Shown here in pieces: positions 45,339 to 54,532 of a DNA stretch of 64,000 nt. The number at the start of each line of letters is the position of its first letter. Positions within the stretch are counted from its first letter, which is position 1. This DNA comes from JAFTYO01 sp045644765 (GTDB taxonomy: Bacteria; Pseudomonadota; Alphaproteobacteria; RF32; CAG-239). Location of the stretch: assembly GCA_045644765.1 (NCBI GenBank), contig JAZRHM010000034.1, positions 1 to 64,000 of the forward strand, in the 5' to 3' direction. Below the pieces are notes generated by a model that was not told the origin of the DNA, ran no database searches, and saw nothing but the letters and a program-made list of their open reading frames with translations. The translations under genes were made by a program, and so were the position numbers.

Positions 45339-47933
45339 TTATGCAACACTTTCCAAATCTAAAACTATTTCCCCAACGGAAAGTTCTTTTGCATCTTTAA
45401 ATTCTATTGCATTATTGTTCAAATTTCCGACATTTACAACATCTTCCAAACCTTGTTTTAAAGTTTCTTGCTCTGAAGATGATGCAAAAATTTCAACTTT
45501 TGAAACTGCCGTTCTTTGCGAAGTGTTAGCTGTAGTTTTGGCTTTTCTTATTTCTGATGTAATAACAGAAACCAAATCATACAACATACCATTATTAGTA
45601 TCATCAAGAATAAAATCTTTTACTGTCGGCCAGTTTGTTCCGTGTAAAGATTTTGAGCTATCACCCCATGGTCTGCACTGATAAACTTCTTCTGTGATAA
45701 ACGGACAGAAAGGAGCAAACATTTTTAAGAAAATATCAATTGTTTTCATTAAAGATGCAACAGCTGAAGTATCTGTTTCGGAATATGCTCTTTTCTTTAC
45801 TATCTCCAGATAATAATCGCAAAAATCCCAAAATCTTTTTTCTATCACTTCCAATGCGGCAGCATAATCATACGTATTCAAACTGTTTGTTGCTTGTTTT
45901 ACCATATTCATAATTTTATTAAGCCATGCTAAATCCATCGGATTCGTAATATGACTTTCATAATTTGCAACACCCTTAAGTTTGCTGTTTTCAACCATTG
46001 TAAACACAAACTTACTAGCATTGAAAATTTTGTTTACAAGCTTTTTACCTTGCGCCATTATTTGTTCTTCAAACGCTGTATCAACACCTAAACGAGCACG
46101 GGCAGCCCAATAGCGAACAGAATCTGCACCATAATTATCAATCAAGTGTTGAGGGGTAACAACATTTCCCTTAGATTTTGACATTTTTTTACGATCCGGA
46201 TCTAAAATAAATCCGCTAATCAAAATTTCCTTCCATGGAATAGTATTACTGTGCATCAAAGCTTTAGCAATGGTATAAAAAGCCCAAGTTCTGATAATAT
46301 CATGAGCTTGCGGACGAATATCAAAAGGTATGTCTAAAGCTTTGTTTTTAACAACATCAAGTGCAATCTGCGGTGTCAAAGCAGAAGTTGCCCAAGTGTC
46401 CATAACATCTTTATCCCCGACAAAACCGTTTGGTTTTCCTCTCATATCTTCGGTATACCCTTGTGGAATATCCGTCATCGGATCTACCGGTAATTGTGAA
46501 CGATTGGCCACAATCGGAGAATTAAAATCTATATTACCGTTAGCATCTATCTTATACCAAACCGGGAAAGGAACTCCGAAGAAACGTTGACGAGAAATAC
46601 ACCAATCTTGATTTAATCCTTTAACCCATTCTTCATAACGATACTGCATATGTTGAGGCTTCCATTTTATCTTTCTTCCGGCCTCAATCATTTGATCTTT
46701 TTTATCAAGAAGTTTAACAAACCATTGTCTTGATGTAACAAACTCAATCGGCTGATTACCTTTTTCATAAAACTTAACCATATGTGTCAAAGGACGAGGT
46801 TCACAATTAAGACAATCGTTTTCTCTTAAAAACTCAACAATCTTTTCACGAGCTTGTTTTGTACGCAAACCTTTTATTTGAGCATAAAATTCATTTGCCT
46901 TTTCCGGATTGTTGGAAACAAACGCGCCTTTACCAAATTCGACATCAAGCAAACATCCGTTCTGACCTATAATTTGTTTTACCGGCAGACCTGATTGTTT
47001 CCACCAAGCAACGTCTGCTGCATCACCAAAAGTACAAACCATCATAATTCCGGTTCCTTTATCTTTTTCGGCATGTTCCGAAGGCACAATTTCAACCGGT
47101 GTTTCAAACAACGGCACAATGGCTTTTTTACCGAAATATTTTTGATAACGTTCATCATCAGGATGTGCCACAATTGCAATACATGCAGGTAAAAATTCCG
47201 GTCTTGTGGTAGCAATTATGATAGGTTCTTCTTCTCCTTCAACACTAAACTTAATGTCATGGAAAAATCCGGCAACTTCTTTATCTTCAATTTCGGCCTG
47301 TGCAACGGCAGATTGGAATGTCACATCCCACATCGTAGGAGATTCTACCGAAACGACATAACCTTTTTCATATAAATCAATAAACGATTCTTGCGCAACA
47401 CGGATAGATTTTGGACTGATTGTAGAATATTTCACGTTCCAATCATAAGAGTGACCGATGTTTTTAAACACATTTTCAAAAACCAGTTCATCTGCTGCCG
47501 TTAAAGTTTCACAAGCTTCAATAAAGTTTTTTCTGGATACTTCTTTACGTGGAGATTTATCATTTTCAATATGCTCCGGCTTAAAGTTTTCATCATAAGC
47601 AACTTCCGGACTGCATGATAAATTATAATAGTTTTGAACACGACGTTCCGTAGGCAAACCGTTATCATCCCAACCGATAGGATATAAAACCGTTTTACCG
47701 TTCATACGTTGATATCTTGCAACAACGTCTGTTTGCGTATAACTGAAAATATGACCTATATGCAACGAGCCCGAAACTGTCGGAGGTGGTGTGTCGACGA
47801 CAAAAGTTTCCTCTCTTGACTTGGTGCTATCATAGCGATAAACACCGCTTTCTTCCCAATACTTTTTACAATTATTTTCAATTTCGGACATATTCATCCG
47901 ATTGTCTAAGGTTTTATTTTCTTTATACGACAT
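45339..47933 (-). CDS. valS: Valyl-tRNA synthetase, archaeal-like type
   Basis: 864 residues. The class I signatures are present: HIGH in SGSLHIGHIFSY near 57 and KMSKS in KKMSKSKGN near 590. The N-terminal WDDNGLPTERRVQNYYNL is characteristic of the archaeal-type ValRS that is also found in Rickettsia (from general knowledge), and differs from the WLPGTDHAGIAT region of typical bacterial enzymes. The editing domain and anticodon-binding region are present and the C-terminal coiled arm is short. It is monocistronic on this strand. Function certain; the type assignment needs a tree. Confidence 0.92.
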   Translation of the reverse strand: MSYKENKTLDNRMNMSEIENNCKKYWEESGVYRYDSTKSREETFVVDTPPPTVSGSLHIGHIFSYTQTDVVARYQRMNGKTVLYPIGWDDNGLPTERRVQNYYNLSCSPEVAYDENFKPEHIENDKSPRKEVSRKNFIEACETLTAADELVFENVFKNIGHSYDWNVKYSTISPKSIRVAQESFIDLYEKGYVVSVESPTMWDVTFQSAVAQAEIEDKEVAGFFHDIKFSVEGEEEPIIIATTRPEFLPACIAIVAHPDDERYQKYFGKKAIVPLFETPVEIVPSEHAEKDKGTGIMMVCTFGDAADVAWWKQSGLPVKQIIGQNGCLLDVEFGKGAFVSNNPEKANEFYAQIKGLRTKQAREKIVEFLRENDCLNCEPRPLTHMVKFYEKGNQPIEFVTSRQWFVKLLDKKDQMIEAGRKIKWKPQHMQYRYEEWVKGLNQDWCISRQRFFGVPFPVWYKIDANGNIDFNSPIVANRSQLPVDPMTDIPQGYTEDMRGKPNGFVGDKDVMDTWATSALTPQIALDVVKNKALDIPFDIRPQAHDIIRTWAFYTIAKALMHSNTIPWKEILISGFILDPDRKKMSKSKGNVVTPQHLIDNYGADSVRYWAARARLGVDTAFEEQIMAQGKKLVNKIFNASKFVFTMVENSKLKGVANYESHITNPMDLAWLNKIMNMVKQATNSLNTYDYAAALEVIEKRFWDFCDYYLEIVKKRAYSETDTSAVASLMKTIDIFLKMFAPFCPFITEEVYQCRPWGDSSKSLHGTNWPTVKDFILDDTNNGMLYDLVSVITSEIRKAKTTANTSQRTAVSKVEIFASSSEQETLKQGLEDVVNVGNLNNNAIEFKDAKELSVGEIVLDLESVA

Positions 47934-48087
47934 TTATACTCTCCAAATTTATTCTTGCACCAAATTATTGCTAAATGCTCTTACTGTCAAGTTTTTATTT
48001 TCTATAAATAATCTGCTAAAAAATGTTGTAATAAATGTGTTTATCTAATATACTTTCATCGTATCCAAATTATAAGGAAAGAATAAT

Positions 48088-48387
48088 ATGAACAAAGATC
48101 AAGAAAACCAATTATACCAAGATGCCATTGATTTCTTTGGTGATCTTTCACAAAAAGTTATGGTCATTGAAGAAATGTCAGAATTAACCAAAGAATTATG
48201 CAAAGAACTAAGAAATAGAGGTAATGTTGACCATATTGCCGAAGAGTTGGCCGATGTTGAAATCACTTTAGCTCAAATAAAATTAATCTACGGTATAGAT
48301 GAACTGGTACAACAGCATAAAGAATTTAAACTAAATCGTTTTGCAAACATAATGAAAGACTTAAAAGAAAAACAACAAGAAAGTTAG
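48088..48387 (+). CDS. MazG-like nucleotide pyrophosphohydrolase-fold protein
   Basis: 99 residues, all helical. The MazG/PRA-PH pattern is present: VIEEMSELTKELCKELR (about 26-42) with EExxE, then HIAEELADVEITL (about 51-63) with the second ExxD. These carboxylates bind Mg and release pyrophosphate from nucleotides. The substrate is unknown; family members act on dNTPs, alarmones or sugar nucleotides. AAGGA precedes the ATG. Monocistronic. Confidence 0.75.
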   Translation: MNKDQENQLYQDAIDFFGDLSQKVMVIEEMSELTKELCKELRNRGNVDHIAEELADVEITLAQIKLIYGIDELVQQHKEFKLNRFANIMKDLKEKQQES

Positions 48388-48545
48388 AAATAAATTACAC
48401 TCTCAAAACCCTCATTATTTAATAAAACGATAAGCATTTTATTTTACCTATATAATATCTAATATCATTATTTTTCCTTGTATAAACAAATATATAAAAG
48501 AGTATATATTTCTTATAAAAAAGAACAAAACAAGAACTTTTTTAC

Positions 48546-48574
48546 TTGACAAGCAAATATATTGTAACAATAAT
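48546..48574 (+). promoter_or_regulatory. Promoter giving a near-leaderless transcript
   Basis: TTGACA (48546-48551), 17 bases, AATAAT (48569-48574). The expected start of transcription is at or next to ATG 48582. A longer frame starting at TTG 48546 would place the promoter inside the gene and is not favoured. Confidence 0.55.
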
Positions 48575-48581
48575 AAATTCT

Positions 48582-49115
48582 ATGAAAAAAAATTTATTTG
48601 TTGTCATATTTATAACTCTTGTATGTCTTCCTTGTTTAGCAAAGGTGGATATCAAATTTACACCTTCAAACGACTGTGAAGATTCTATCATTCATTATAT
48701 TAACGATTCTAAAAATACCATTGATATAGCTGTTTATTCAATAAACAATGATAGAATTGTCACAGCTCTGAAACAAGCACACAACAGAGGTGTGAAGCTA
48801 AGGATCTTAACCGATAAATTGCAAGCATCAGCCAAATCATCAAAAGCAATTGACTTATATAAATATGGAATCAACATAAAAGTTAACAGTAAACATAAAA
48901 TAGAACATAACAAATTTGCAATTTATGACACAAAAGTTGCATCTACCGGTTCTTTTAATTGGACGAATTCAGCTACAAATAAAAATAGTGAAAATTGCTT
49001 ATTTTTAATTCAGGATGAAATCTCCGTTGGTAAATATCGTGAACGTTTTGAAAAATTATGGGCCCTTAATTCACAGCAAAAATCAGATAATTGGTTTAAC
49101 GTAAGAAATAAATAA
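48582..49115 (+). CDS. Secreted phospholipase-D-fold nuclease
   Basis: 177 residues from ATG 48582. A signal peptide (1-20, ending CLA) sends it to the periplasm or outside. One HKD motif is present (HNKFAIYDTKVASTGSFNWT), and the short length fits the Nuc-type endonuclease branch that works as a dimer. The region SKNTIDIAVYSINNDRIVTALKQA fits the N-terminal part of the domain. A role in degrading extracellular nucleic acid is inferred. An inverted repeat begins 15 bases after the stop. Confidence 0.85.
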   Translation: MKKNLFVVIFITLVCLPCLAKVDIKFTPSNDCEDSIIHYINDSKNTIDIAVYSINNDRIVTALKQAHNRGVKLRILTDKLQASAKSSKAIDLYKYGINIKVNSKHKIEHNKFAIYDTKVASTGSFNWTNSATNKNSENCLFLIQDEISVGKYRERFEKLWALNSQQKSDNWFNVRNK

Positions 49116-49130
49116 TAAAAAACTTTATCT

Positions 49131-49431
49131 CCCTATTTTTTGCGTGCAATTACCATATATTGTCACCGCTCCGAGCGTAAAAATAATACTGTCACCGCTC
49201 CGAGCAAAGCGAGGTCAAGCGGTGTATAACAATTAACAAATCGGAAGATGCTTGAACCAAAACTTAACGTTTTGGTAGCATGACATAAACTAGAATCGTC
49301 ATCGCTCGTTTTCGTTAAGAAAACGTCCGGCGATCTTCGAATTAATTTTTAAATCGGTTGGTCCCTTAACGATTCCTGACGGAATCGAGGGACGACAATA
49401 TTATATTTTGTTATATTTTTTCATAAAAAAC
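49131..49431. repeat. Folded inverted repeat, copy 1 (301 bp)
   Basis: It pairs in inverted orientation with 60693-60937. The shared core is 49250-49396, with shared short ends TTTTTTGCGTGCAA near 49134 and a 26-base end at 49406-49431. The core holds three hairpins: ACCAAAAC-TTAAC-GTTTTGGT (49256-49276), CGTTTTC/GAAAACG and CGATTCC/GGAATCG. Between the core and the 49131 end lies a tandem CACCGCTCCGAGC (two copies, near 49164 and 49193) absent from copy 2. No reading frame is conserved between copies. Confidence 0.85.
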
Positions 49432-49739
49432 AAATCCAAAAAAACACTTTATTTACAATAAGTTAAAGCGTAAAAACTGTTGCATTTAAACGTACGTTTT
49501 TTAGCGCAGTGTAAAAATGAGAAAATTGTAAAATTTAAAACTTGTCTTTTGTTGTTTTTCAAATAGTTAGAAAAAGTAAAAAATGTAAAAAACATTAAAA
49601 AAACTGCTTGATTTAAGCCTACGTTAGAATAATGTTTTCTATACAAACCCCAACAACATTTCTGTTGTTGGGGTTTAATAGTGTTGAGCAATTAATTCAT
49701 GTTTTACAGTTTGACGTGTGTATAGATGTCACAACTAAC
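49432..49739. other. Intergenic region with a perfect palindrome
   Basis: No convincing gene. AT-rich, with a perfect 14-bp stem AAACCCCAACAACA (49645-49658) and TGTTGTTGGGGTTT (49663-49676). On the minus strand it would lie 64 bases beyond mltG, but no T run follows, so its use as a standard terminator is doubtful. Confidence 0.6.
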
Positions 49740-50696
49740 TTATCTGTTTTTCAGCCATTTTTGCACATTTTGATTGTGTTCTTTAAGCGTTTTAGAAAAA
49801 TTGTGTCCGCCTTTTCCATCTGCAACAAAATAAAAATAAGGAGTATCAAGCGGATTTGCTGCTGCTTTAAGGGCTTCAATTCCGGGGTTGCAAATCGGCT
49901 TTGGAGGAAGCCCTGCATATTTATATGTGTTATAGGGGCTATCAATTTGCAAGTCTTTTCTTCTTAACGAACGGCCTAATTCTGTTTTTCCTTGTGTTAT
50001 GGCGTAAATCACTGTCGGATCTGTTTGCAAAAGCATTCCCTTATTTAAGCGATTTACAAAAACCGATGCAACTTTTTCTCTTTCAGAGCTTATACCTGTT
50101 TCTTTTTCAATAATTGAAGCTAAAATCAGCAATTCTTCATCTGATTTTAAGGGCAAATCTTCTTTTCTTTTCTGCCAGATGTTGTGCAAACTGTCTTTCA
50201 TTGATTTTTGTGCCTGCTTGATTATATCCGATCTTTTAGCACCCTTATTAAAAGAATATGTCTCAGGCAAAACAGAACCTTCTTCTACCGGAAAATCTAT
50301 TGTACCGACTAAGAGTTCATTGTTGTTAATAAGTTCAATGATTTGTTGAGAAGTTAAACCTTCCGGAATGGTGATTTTATGCATAATCACTTTTCCTGAA
50401 GATAACTTATTTAAGATGTCTAGCAATGACATTTGTTGCTTAATTAAAAATTCTCCGGCTTTGAGTTTTTTATCAAAACCGTAAGCTCTGATAGCAATTT
50501 TTACCATAATTTCATGAGGCAATAAATTTTGCTGCATTAATTGTCCGGATAAGGTATTTGCCCCAGCTCCTTGAGGCATATTGATAACAAAATCTTGTTT
50601 AATAGGAAGTGGCTTTTTTACCATATTATCAAACCAAGAAACAGCTATCGCACATGCAAATATGGTAAACAATATCAATAAAAACAATTTTCTCAT
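49740..50696 (-). CDS. mltG: Endolytic transglycosylase MltG
   Basis: 318 residues, one N-terminal membrane anchor (about 3-22). The YceG/MltG domain is clear: VLPETYSF near 145, then ASIIEKETGISSEREKVASVF with the catalytic Glu near 195, and GLPPKPICNPGIEALKAA. MltG cuts nascent glycan strands at the inner membrane and so limits their length. It is last in the dnaB operon and 57 bases downstream of its neighbour. Confidence 0.92.
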   Translation of the reverse strand: MRKLFLLILFTIFACAIAVSWFDNMVKKPLPIKQDFVINMPQGAGANTLSGQLMQQNLLPHEIMVKIAIRAYGFDKKLKAGEFLIKQQMSLLDILNKLSSGKVIMHKITIPEGLTSQQIIELINNNELLVGTIDFPVEEGSVLPETYSFNKGAKRSDIIKQAQKSMKDSLHNIWQKRKEDLPLKSDEELLILASIIEKETGISSEREKVASVFVNRLNKGMLLQTDPTVIYAITQGKTELGRSLRRKDLQIDSPYNTYKYAGLPPKPICNPGIEALKAAANPLDTPYFYFVADGKGGHNFSKTLKEHNQNVQKWLKNR

Positions 50697-50753
50697 TAAC
50701 GTACCTTTTTTTTAAAAACTCTTATTATATATGCTAAAACAATTAATTTAATG

Positions 50754-51464
50754 TTAGCGATATAAAAAGAGTTTATTTCCGTTTGCTTTTAACCAATTTT
50801 TACCTAATGAGGCTCCTTTATAAAGTTGCTTAACACAGCGCCAAAAAGCATATGAATGATCTTTATGTTTTAAATGGGCCACTTCATGAGCTATCAAATA
50901 ATCAATTACACAATCCGGAGCAAGGGCAATTCGCCAACTGTAATTTATATTATTTAAGCTTGAACAACTTCCCCAACGGGATTTTGTATCTTTAATTTGC
51001 ACATTGGCAACTTGACAATCTATTCTTTTGGCTATTTCTTGCGAGCGTTTTAAGAATTCTTTTTTTGCTTCTTTTTTTATGTAATCTTTAACGCGTCGAT
51101 GCAAAAACACAATATCTCCGCCGACATAAATTATATCATTTTCTCTATATGTTGCAGATTTTGAATCTTTTTGATGACAAATCCTTACTTGTTTACCTAA
51201 AAAACTGAACACATCACCATCTTCAAAATCTTTAGTTTTGGGAATTTGTGCCAAATGTTCAATAATCCAATCTTGTTTCGATAAAACAAAATCATAAGCT
51301 TTCTTTTTAGAACAAAATTTAGGCATTGTTAAAACAGCTTGAGCTTTTTTTGTATCAATTCTGAGTGTAAGCCTTTTATATTTAAAAGCACTCAAAACTT
51401 TTAAATCAAAATCAAAAGCATTTTCTATATCAAAGGTCTTCCCAGTCAACAATGTAATTTTCAT
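50754..51464 (-). CDS. YgjP/SprT-like M48-type metallopeptidase
   Basis: 236 residues from ATG 51464, chosen because AGAGG lies nine bases upstream; earlier TTG 51473 and ATG 51470 are too close to it. The DUF45/YgjP layout is seen: WGSCSSLNNINYSWRIAL, then VIDYLIAHEVAHLKHKDHS with the zinc motif HEVAH, then FWRCVKQL. Substrate unknown. The first 35 bases overlap the end of the preceding gene. Confidence 0.85.
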   Translation of the reverse strand: MKITLLTGKTFDIENAFDFDLKVLSAFKYKRLTLRIDTKKAQAVLTMPKFCSKKKAYDFVLSKQDWIIEHLAQIPKTKDFEDGDVFSFLGKQVRICHQKDSKSATYRENDIIYVGGDIVFLHRRVKDYIKKEAKKEFLKRSQEIAKRIDCQVANVQIKDTKSRWGSCSSLNNINYSWRIALAPDCVIDYLIAHEVAHLKHKDHSYAFWRCVKQLYKGASLGKNWLKANGNKLFLYR

Positions 51465-51936
51465 AATCATCAACCTCTGATTCGTTTACAAGCTCTCTGT
51501 TTATAAGAGACATTCCTTTTTCATGCACACTTGAAGCCTTTCCCGTGATTAAAGGATGCCAATCGGGTAAATCATATCCGTTATCCAAAAGCCAATAAGC
51601 ACAAGTTTTAGGAAGCCAACGTGGTTTTTCTCTAACTGCTTTTAAATCAATATCTCGGCAATCCGGCACCACTTCAAAACGGTGGTGATATATTTTACAT
51701 AAGCAGTTTTTACAATTTAAAAAACGACAATATGTGTTAGTAAATTTGACTTTACCTTTAATTTCAAGCTTATTTAAACAACATTTTCCACAACCGTCAC
51801 ACAAAAGCTCCCATTCTGCTTTGCTCATTTGTTCAAGAGTTTTTGTTTTCCAGAAATTGGGCTCTACACCGCTTAAATCATTATAGCGATCTTGCGGAGA
51901 ATATTCTGTTTCCAATTCAAGCTCTTTGTTACTCAT
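51430..51936 (-). CDS. UPF0260 (YcgN) cysteine-cluster protein, long copy
   Basis: 168 residues from ATG 51936, which overlaps the stop of the preceding gene in ATGA. The family cysteine cluster is present: WELLCDGCGKCCLNK, then YCRFLNCKNCLCKIY, and a later CAYWLLD, likely a metal or Fe-S site (the family's ligand is not established). It ends YIVDWEDL, the same as the neighbour at 51933-52310. A tandem duplication of the two is clear, this copy being the longer and closer to YcgN, retaining LPDWHPL. Confidence 0.85.
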   Translation of the reverse strand: MSNKELELETEYSPQDRYNDLSGVEPNFWKTKTLEQMSKAEWELLCDGCGKCCLNKLEIKGKVKFTNTYCRFLNCKNCLCKIYHHRFEVVPDCRDIDLKAVREKPRWLPKTCAYWLLDNGYDLPDWHPLITGKASSVHEKGMSLINRELVNESEVDDYENYIVDWEDL

Positions 51937-52310
51937 AAATCTTCCCAATCAACAATATAATCTTCCAGATTATCCGGATTTATCAATGTTTCAGATATAC
52001 ATCTTCCTTTTATTGACTTGTTTTTTATATTCGGAACATTTTCAAACAACTTACGATAAGCGCAAGTTTTTGGCATCCACTTTATACTACTCACATTGTC
52101 TTTTGTAAGTTTTAAGCATTCCGGTACCAATTCACATCTGTTTTTATATACGCTACATTTGCATGTATCTTGGTCAAAATACTTACAAACCACATTAGTA
52201 TAATATATTTCATCTGTGTCTTCATCTTGTAACTTGATTAAACAACATTTACCACAATTAGAGCAAATATTTTCCCACTCTTCTTCAGTATAGTCTTCTA
52301 TCTTTTTCAT
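51933..52310 (-). CDS. UPF0260-like cysteine-cluster protein, short copy
   Basis: 125 residues, paralog of 51430-51936: WENICSNCGKCCLIK, then VCKYFDQDTCKCSVYKNRC, WMPKTCAYRKL, and ending YIVDWEDL. It lacks the first 35 residues and the WHPL element of the longer copy. It begins two bases after dnaB stops. The duplicates sit inside the dnaB operon. Function unknown. Confidence 0.8.
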   Translation of the reverse strand: MKKIEDYTEEEWENICSNCGKCCLIKLQDEDTDEIYYTNVVCKYFDQDTCKCSVYKNRCELVPECLKLTKDNVSSIKWMPKTCAYRKLFENVPNIKNKSIKGRCISETLINPDNLEDYIVDWEDL

Positions 52311-52312
52311 AA

Positions 52313-53785
52313 TTATCCTATTCTTTCGGGTAAATGTTCCTCATTGGCAAGGTTTCCGAATTGAGCAAAATCGCCATTCCAGAAAAGCTGAACTGTTCCG
52401 GTAGGTCCGTGACGCTGTTTACCAATAATTACTTCTGCTAAATTTGTAGTTTCTTTATCTCTTTTTTTCCATTCTTCAATACGCTGTTGAAATTTCTCCG
52501 GAGTTTCATTGGCTTTTTGCTTAGGTTCTTCGTTTTTAAGATAGTAGTTTTCTCTGTATACAAACATAACTATATCGGCATCTTGCTCGATAGAACCGGA
52601 TTCTCTTAAGTCTGACATCAAGGGGCGTTTATCGTCACGACTTTCAACACCACGATTAAGCTGTGATAAAGCAATAACCGGAACTTTTAACTCCTTAGCC
52701 ATAATCTTAAGTCCCCTTGAAATTTCTGAGAGTTCTTGTACACGGTTACCTTCACTTTTTTTATTAGAGCTTCCTGTAATAAGTTGGATATAGTCAATTA
52801 CGATCAAACCTAAACCTTTTGTTCTTTTTAAACGTCTTGCTCTAGATCTGATAGTGTTGATAGTTACACCCGGAGTGTCGTCAATGTATAAAGGAATGCT
52901 TTCAAGTTCACGTACAGCTGCTGCTATACGGGTAAATTGAGCATTATCAAGTTCACCGGTACGCATTTTATTTCCGGGAGTTTGCGTAACGGTTGATAAA
53001 ATACGTGATGCTAACTGATCTGCTGACATCTCCAAAGAAAAAAAGGCAACACCTTTATCATGCGGATCCATGTTTTTTGCTCTGCTCATATATTCTGCCA
53101 CATTATAGGCCATATTGGTTGCAAGAGCCGTTTTTCCCATTGCAGGACGTCCGGCAATGATGATGAGGTCAGAATTATTTAATCCGCCGGTTTTATAATC
53201 AAGCCTTTCCAAACCGGTAGGCAGACCTGAAATTTTTCCTTCTTTTTGGAAAGCTTGCTCAATATAGCCTAAAGAAGAAGTAAGAGCTTTTGAAAAATCA
53301 ATAAAACCTCCTTGAGTTTCTCCTTGGTCTGCTAAATTAAACAGTTGTTGTTCTGCCATCTCTATCTGTTCATTTGCAGATAAATCAGCGCTTTCCTTAA
53401 ATGCATTATTAATAATCTCGGAGCCCGTATTGATAAGTTCACGACGTAAAAACTTATCATAAACAAATTGCCCGTAATATTCTACATTTGTCATAACTGA
53501 CGCACTATCTGCTAATTTTACAAGATAATTAACACCACCTACATCATTTAATATACCTTCTTGTTCAAAGTAATTTTTTAACGTAATGACATCTGCCGTA
53601 TGACCTCGTTTCATAAGTGTAGACATCACTTCAAAAATTCTGGCATGAACGGCATCTGCAAAATGTTGAGGTTTTAAAAATTCCGAAACTTTTTCAAAAG
53701 CCTTATTATTTGCTAAAATTGCACCGATAAGAGCTTGCTCTGCTTCTATATTTTTAGGTAAATTTGAAGTATCAATTTTTTCCAT
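52313..53785 (-). CDS. dnaB: Replicative DNA helicase DnaB
   Basis: 490 residues. It unwinds DNA at the fork as a hexamer. The N-terminal domain (PKNIEAEQALIGAILANN) precedes the RecA-like motor: Walker A AGRPAMGKTALA near 210, GLIVIDYIQLI (Walker B) near 325, ALSQLNRGVE and SDLRESGSIEQDADIVMF near 390. It leads an operon with two cysteine-cluster proteins, a YgjP peptidase and mltG. A DnaA-box-like cluster lies in its upstream region. Confidence 0.96.
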   Translation of the reverse strand: MEKIDTSNLPKNIEAEQALIGAILANNKAFEKVSEFLKPQHFADAVHARIFEVMSTLMKRGHTADVITLKNYFEQEGILNDVGGVNYLVKLADSASVMTNVEYYGQFVYDKFLRRELINTGSEIINNAFKESADLSANEQIEMAEQQLFNLADQGETQGGFIDFSKALTSSLGYIEQAFQKEGKISGLPTGLERLDYKTGGLNNSDLIIIAGRPAMGKTALATNMAYNVAEYMSRAKNMDPHDKGVAFFSLEMSADQLASRILSTVTQTPGNKMRTGELDNAQFTRIAAAVRELESIPLYIDDTPGVTINTIRSRARRLKRTKGLGLIVIDYIQLITGSSNKKSEGNRVQELSEISRGLKIMAKELKVPVIALSQLNRGVESRDDKRPLMSDLRESGSIEQDADIVMFVYRENYYLKNEEPKQKANETPEKFQQRIEEWKKRDKETTNLAEVIIGKQRHGPTGTVQLFWNGDFAQFGNLANEEHLPERIG

Positions 53786-53860
53786 ATCAAGTCCGTAAAA
53801 TCAAAGTTGTTTGCTTTTTTTACTTTTGATATATTTTTCATTTTAAATCAGCTTTAAAAA

Positions 53861-53888
53861 AATTATCCCTGTGGATAACGGGGATAAC
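53861..53888. promoter_or_regulatory. DnaA-box-like cluster upstream of dnaB
   Basis: TTATCC (53863-53868), TGTGGATAA (53870-53878, the reverse complement of the consensus DnaA box TTATCCACA) and GGATAA (53882-53887) lie within 28 bases, in the 126-base gap between dnaB and the upstream gene. DnaA control of dnaB is an inference. Confidence 0.5.
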
Positions 53889-53911
53889 AAAAAACACTTT
53901 TAAATCCTAAA

Positions 53912-54370
53912 TTACGACAGAGCTGAAGAAAGCATCTTATTAAACGTATCTTTTACTTGAAAAACTTCAGGACCGCTTAAAGCTCTATCTGTGGGAATTT
54001 CAGGTTCCAACACCAAATTGACCATATTAATCATCAATTTTTCTTTTAATATTTCAATATATAATTTTTTCTCCGGAAGCAATTTATTATATAGCAACTC
54101 TAAAAAAGTTTCTTGTTTTGACGTTTTAATTAAATCAAAATACAAGTCTTGTGTCTGACGAGGTAAATACTTTCCTTCATCATCCGTAACACGCAAAGAT
54201 TTTAAAACCTTATAAAAATCTTCAAAATCAGGATTCTCCAGAACCTGTAGCCCATTCAAATCAACCATGGCAAACGGTTCAAACTCGCTTAATTCTTCCA
54301 AGCGTAATTTGTTACGATAAACTTCCAACGCCGTTGAAGGCAATTTATCAATGGGTTTAGGCCCAAACAT
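53912..54370 (-). CDS. Hypothetical protein
   Basis: 152 residues, soluble and mostly helical (ETFLELLYNKLLPEKKLYIEILKEKL). There is no familiar motif. GGAGAAACC-like sequence (reading AAGGAGAAACC on the minus strand) precedes the ATG. It lies upstream of dnaB on the same strand, but the DnaA-box-like cluster between suggests separate control. Confidence 0.6.
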   Translation of the reverse strand: MFGPKPIDKLPSTALEVYRNKLRLEELSEFEPFAMVDLNGLQVLENPDFEDFYKVLKSLRVTDDEGKYLPRQTQDLYFDLIKTSKQETFLELLYNKLLPEKKLYIEILKEKLMINMVNLVLEPEIPTDRALSGPEVFQVKDTFNKMLSSALS

Positions 54371-54532
54371 CCGGTTTCTCCTTAAAACTGTCCCTTAGCT
54401 TAACAAAAATAAAAATTCATGTAAATACTTAAAATTAACATTTTTAAAGCTTCAGTACTTTTTTATTTACTATTTATTGATTAAGTGTAAACTATAATCA
54501 TTAAAATTTTGTAATTTTTTAAAGGAAAATCC

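Noticed and set aside
48546..48581. TTG start giving 12 extra residues on the nuclease
   Set aside because: It would put the promoter -35 box inside the gene and bury the signal peptide; ATG 48582 gives a proper signal sequence.
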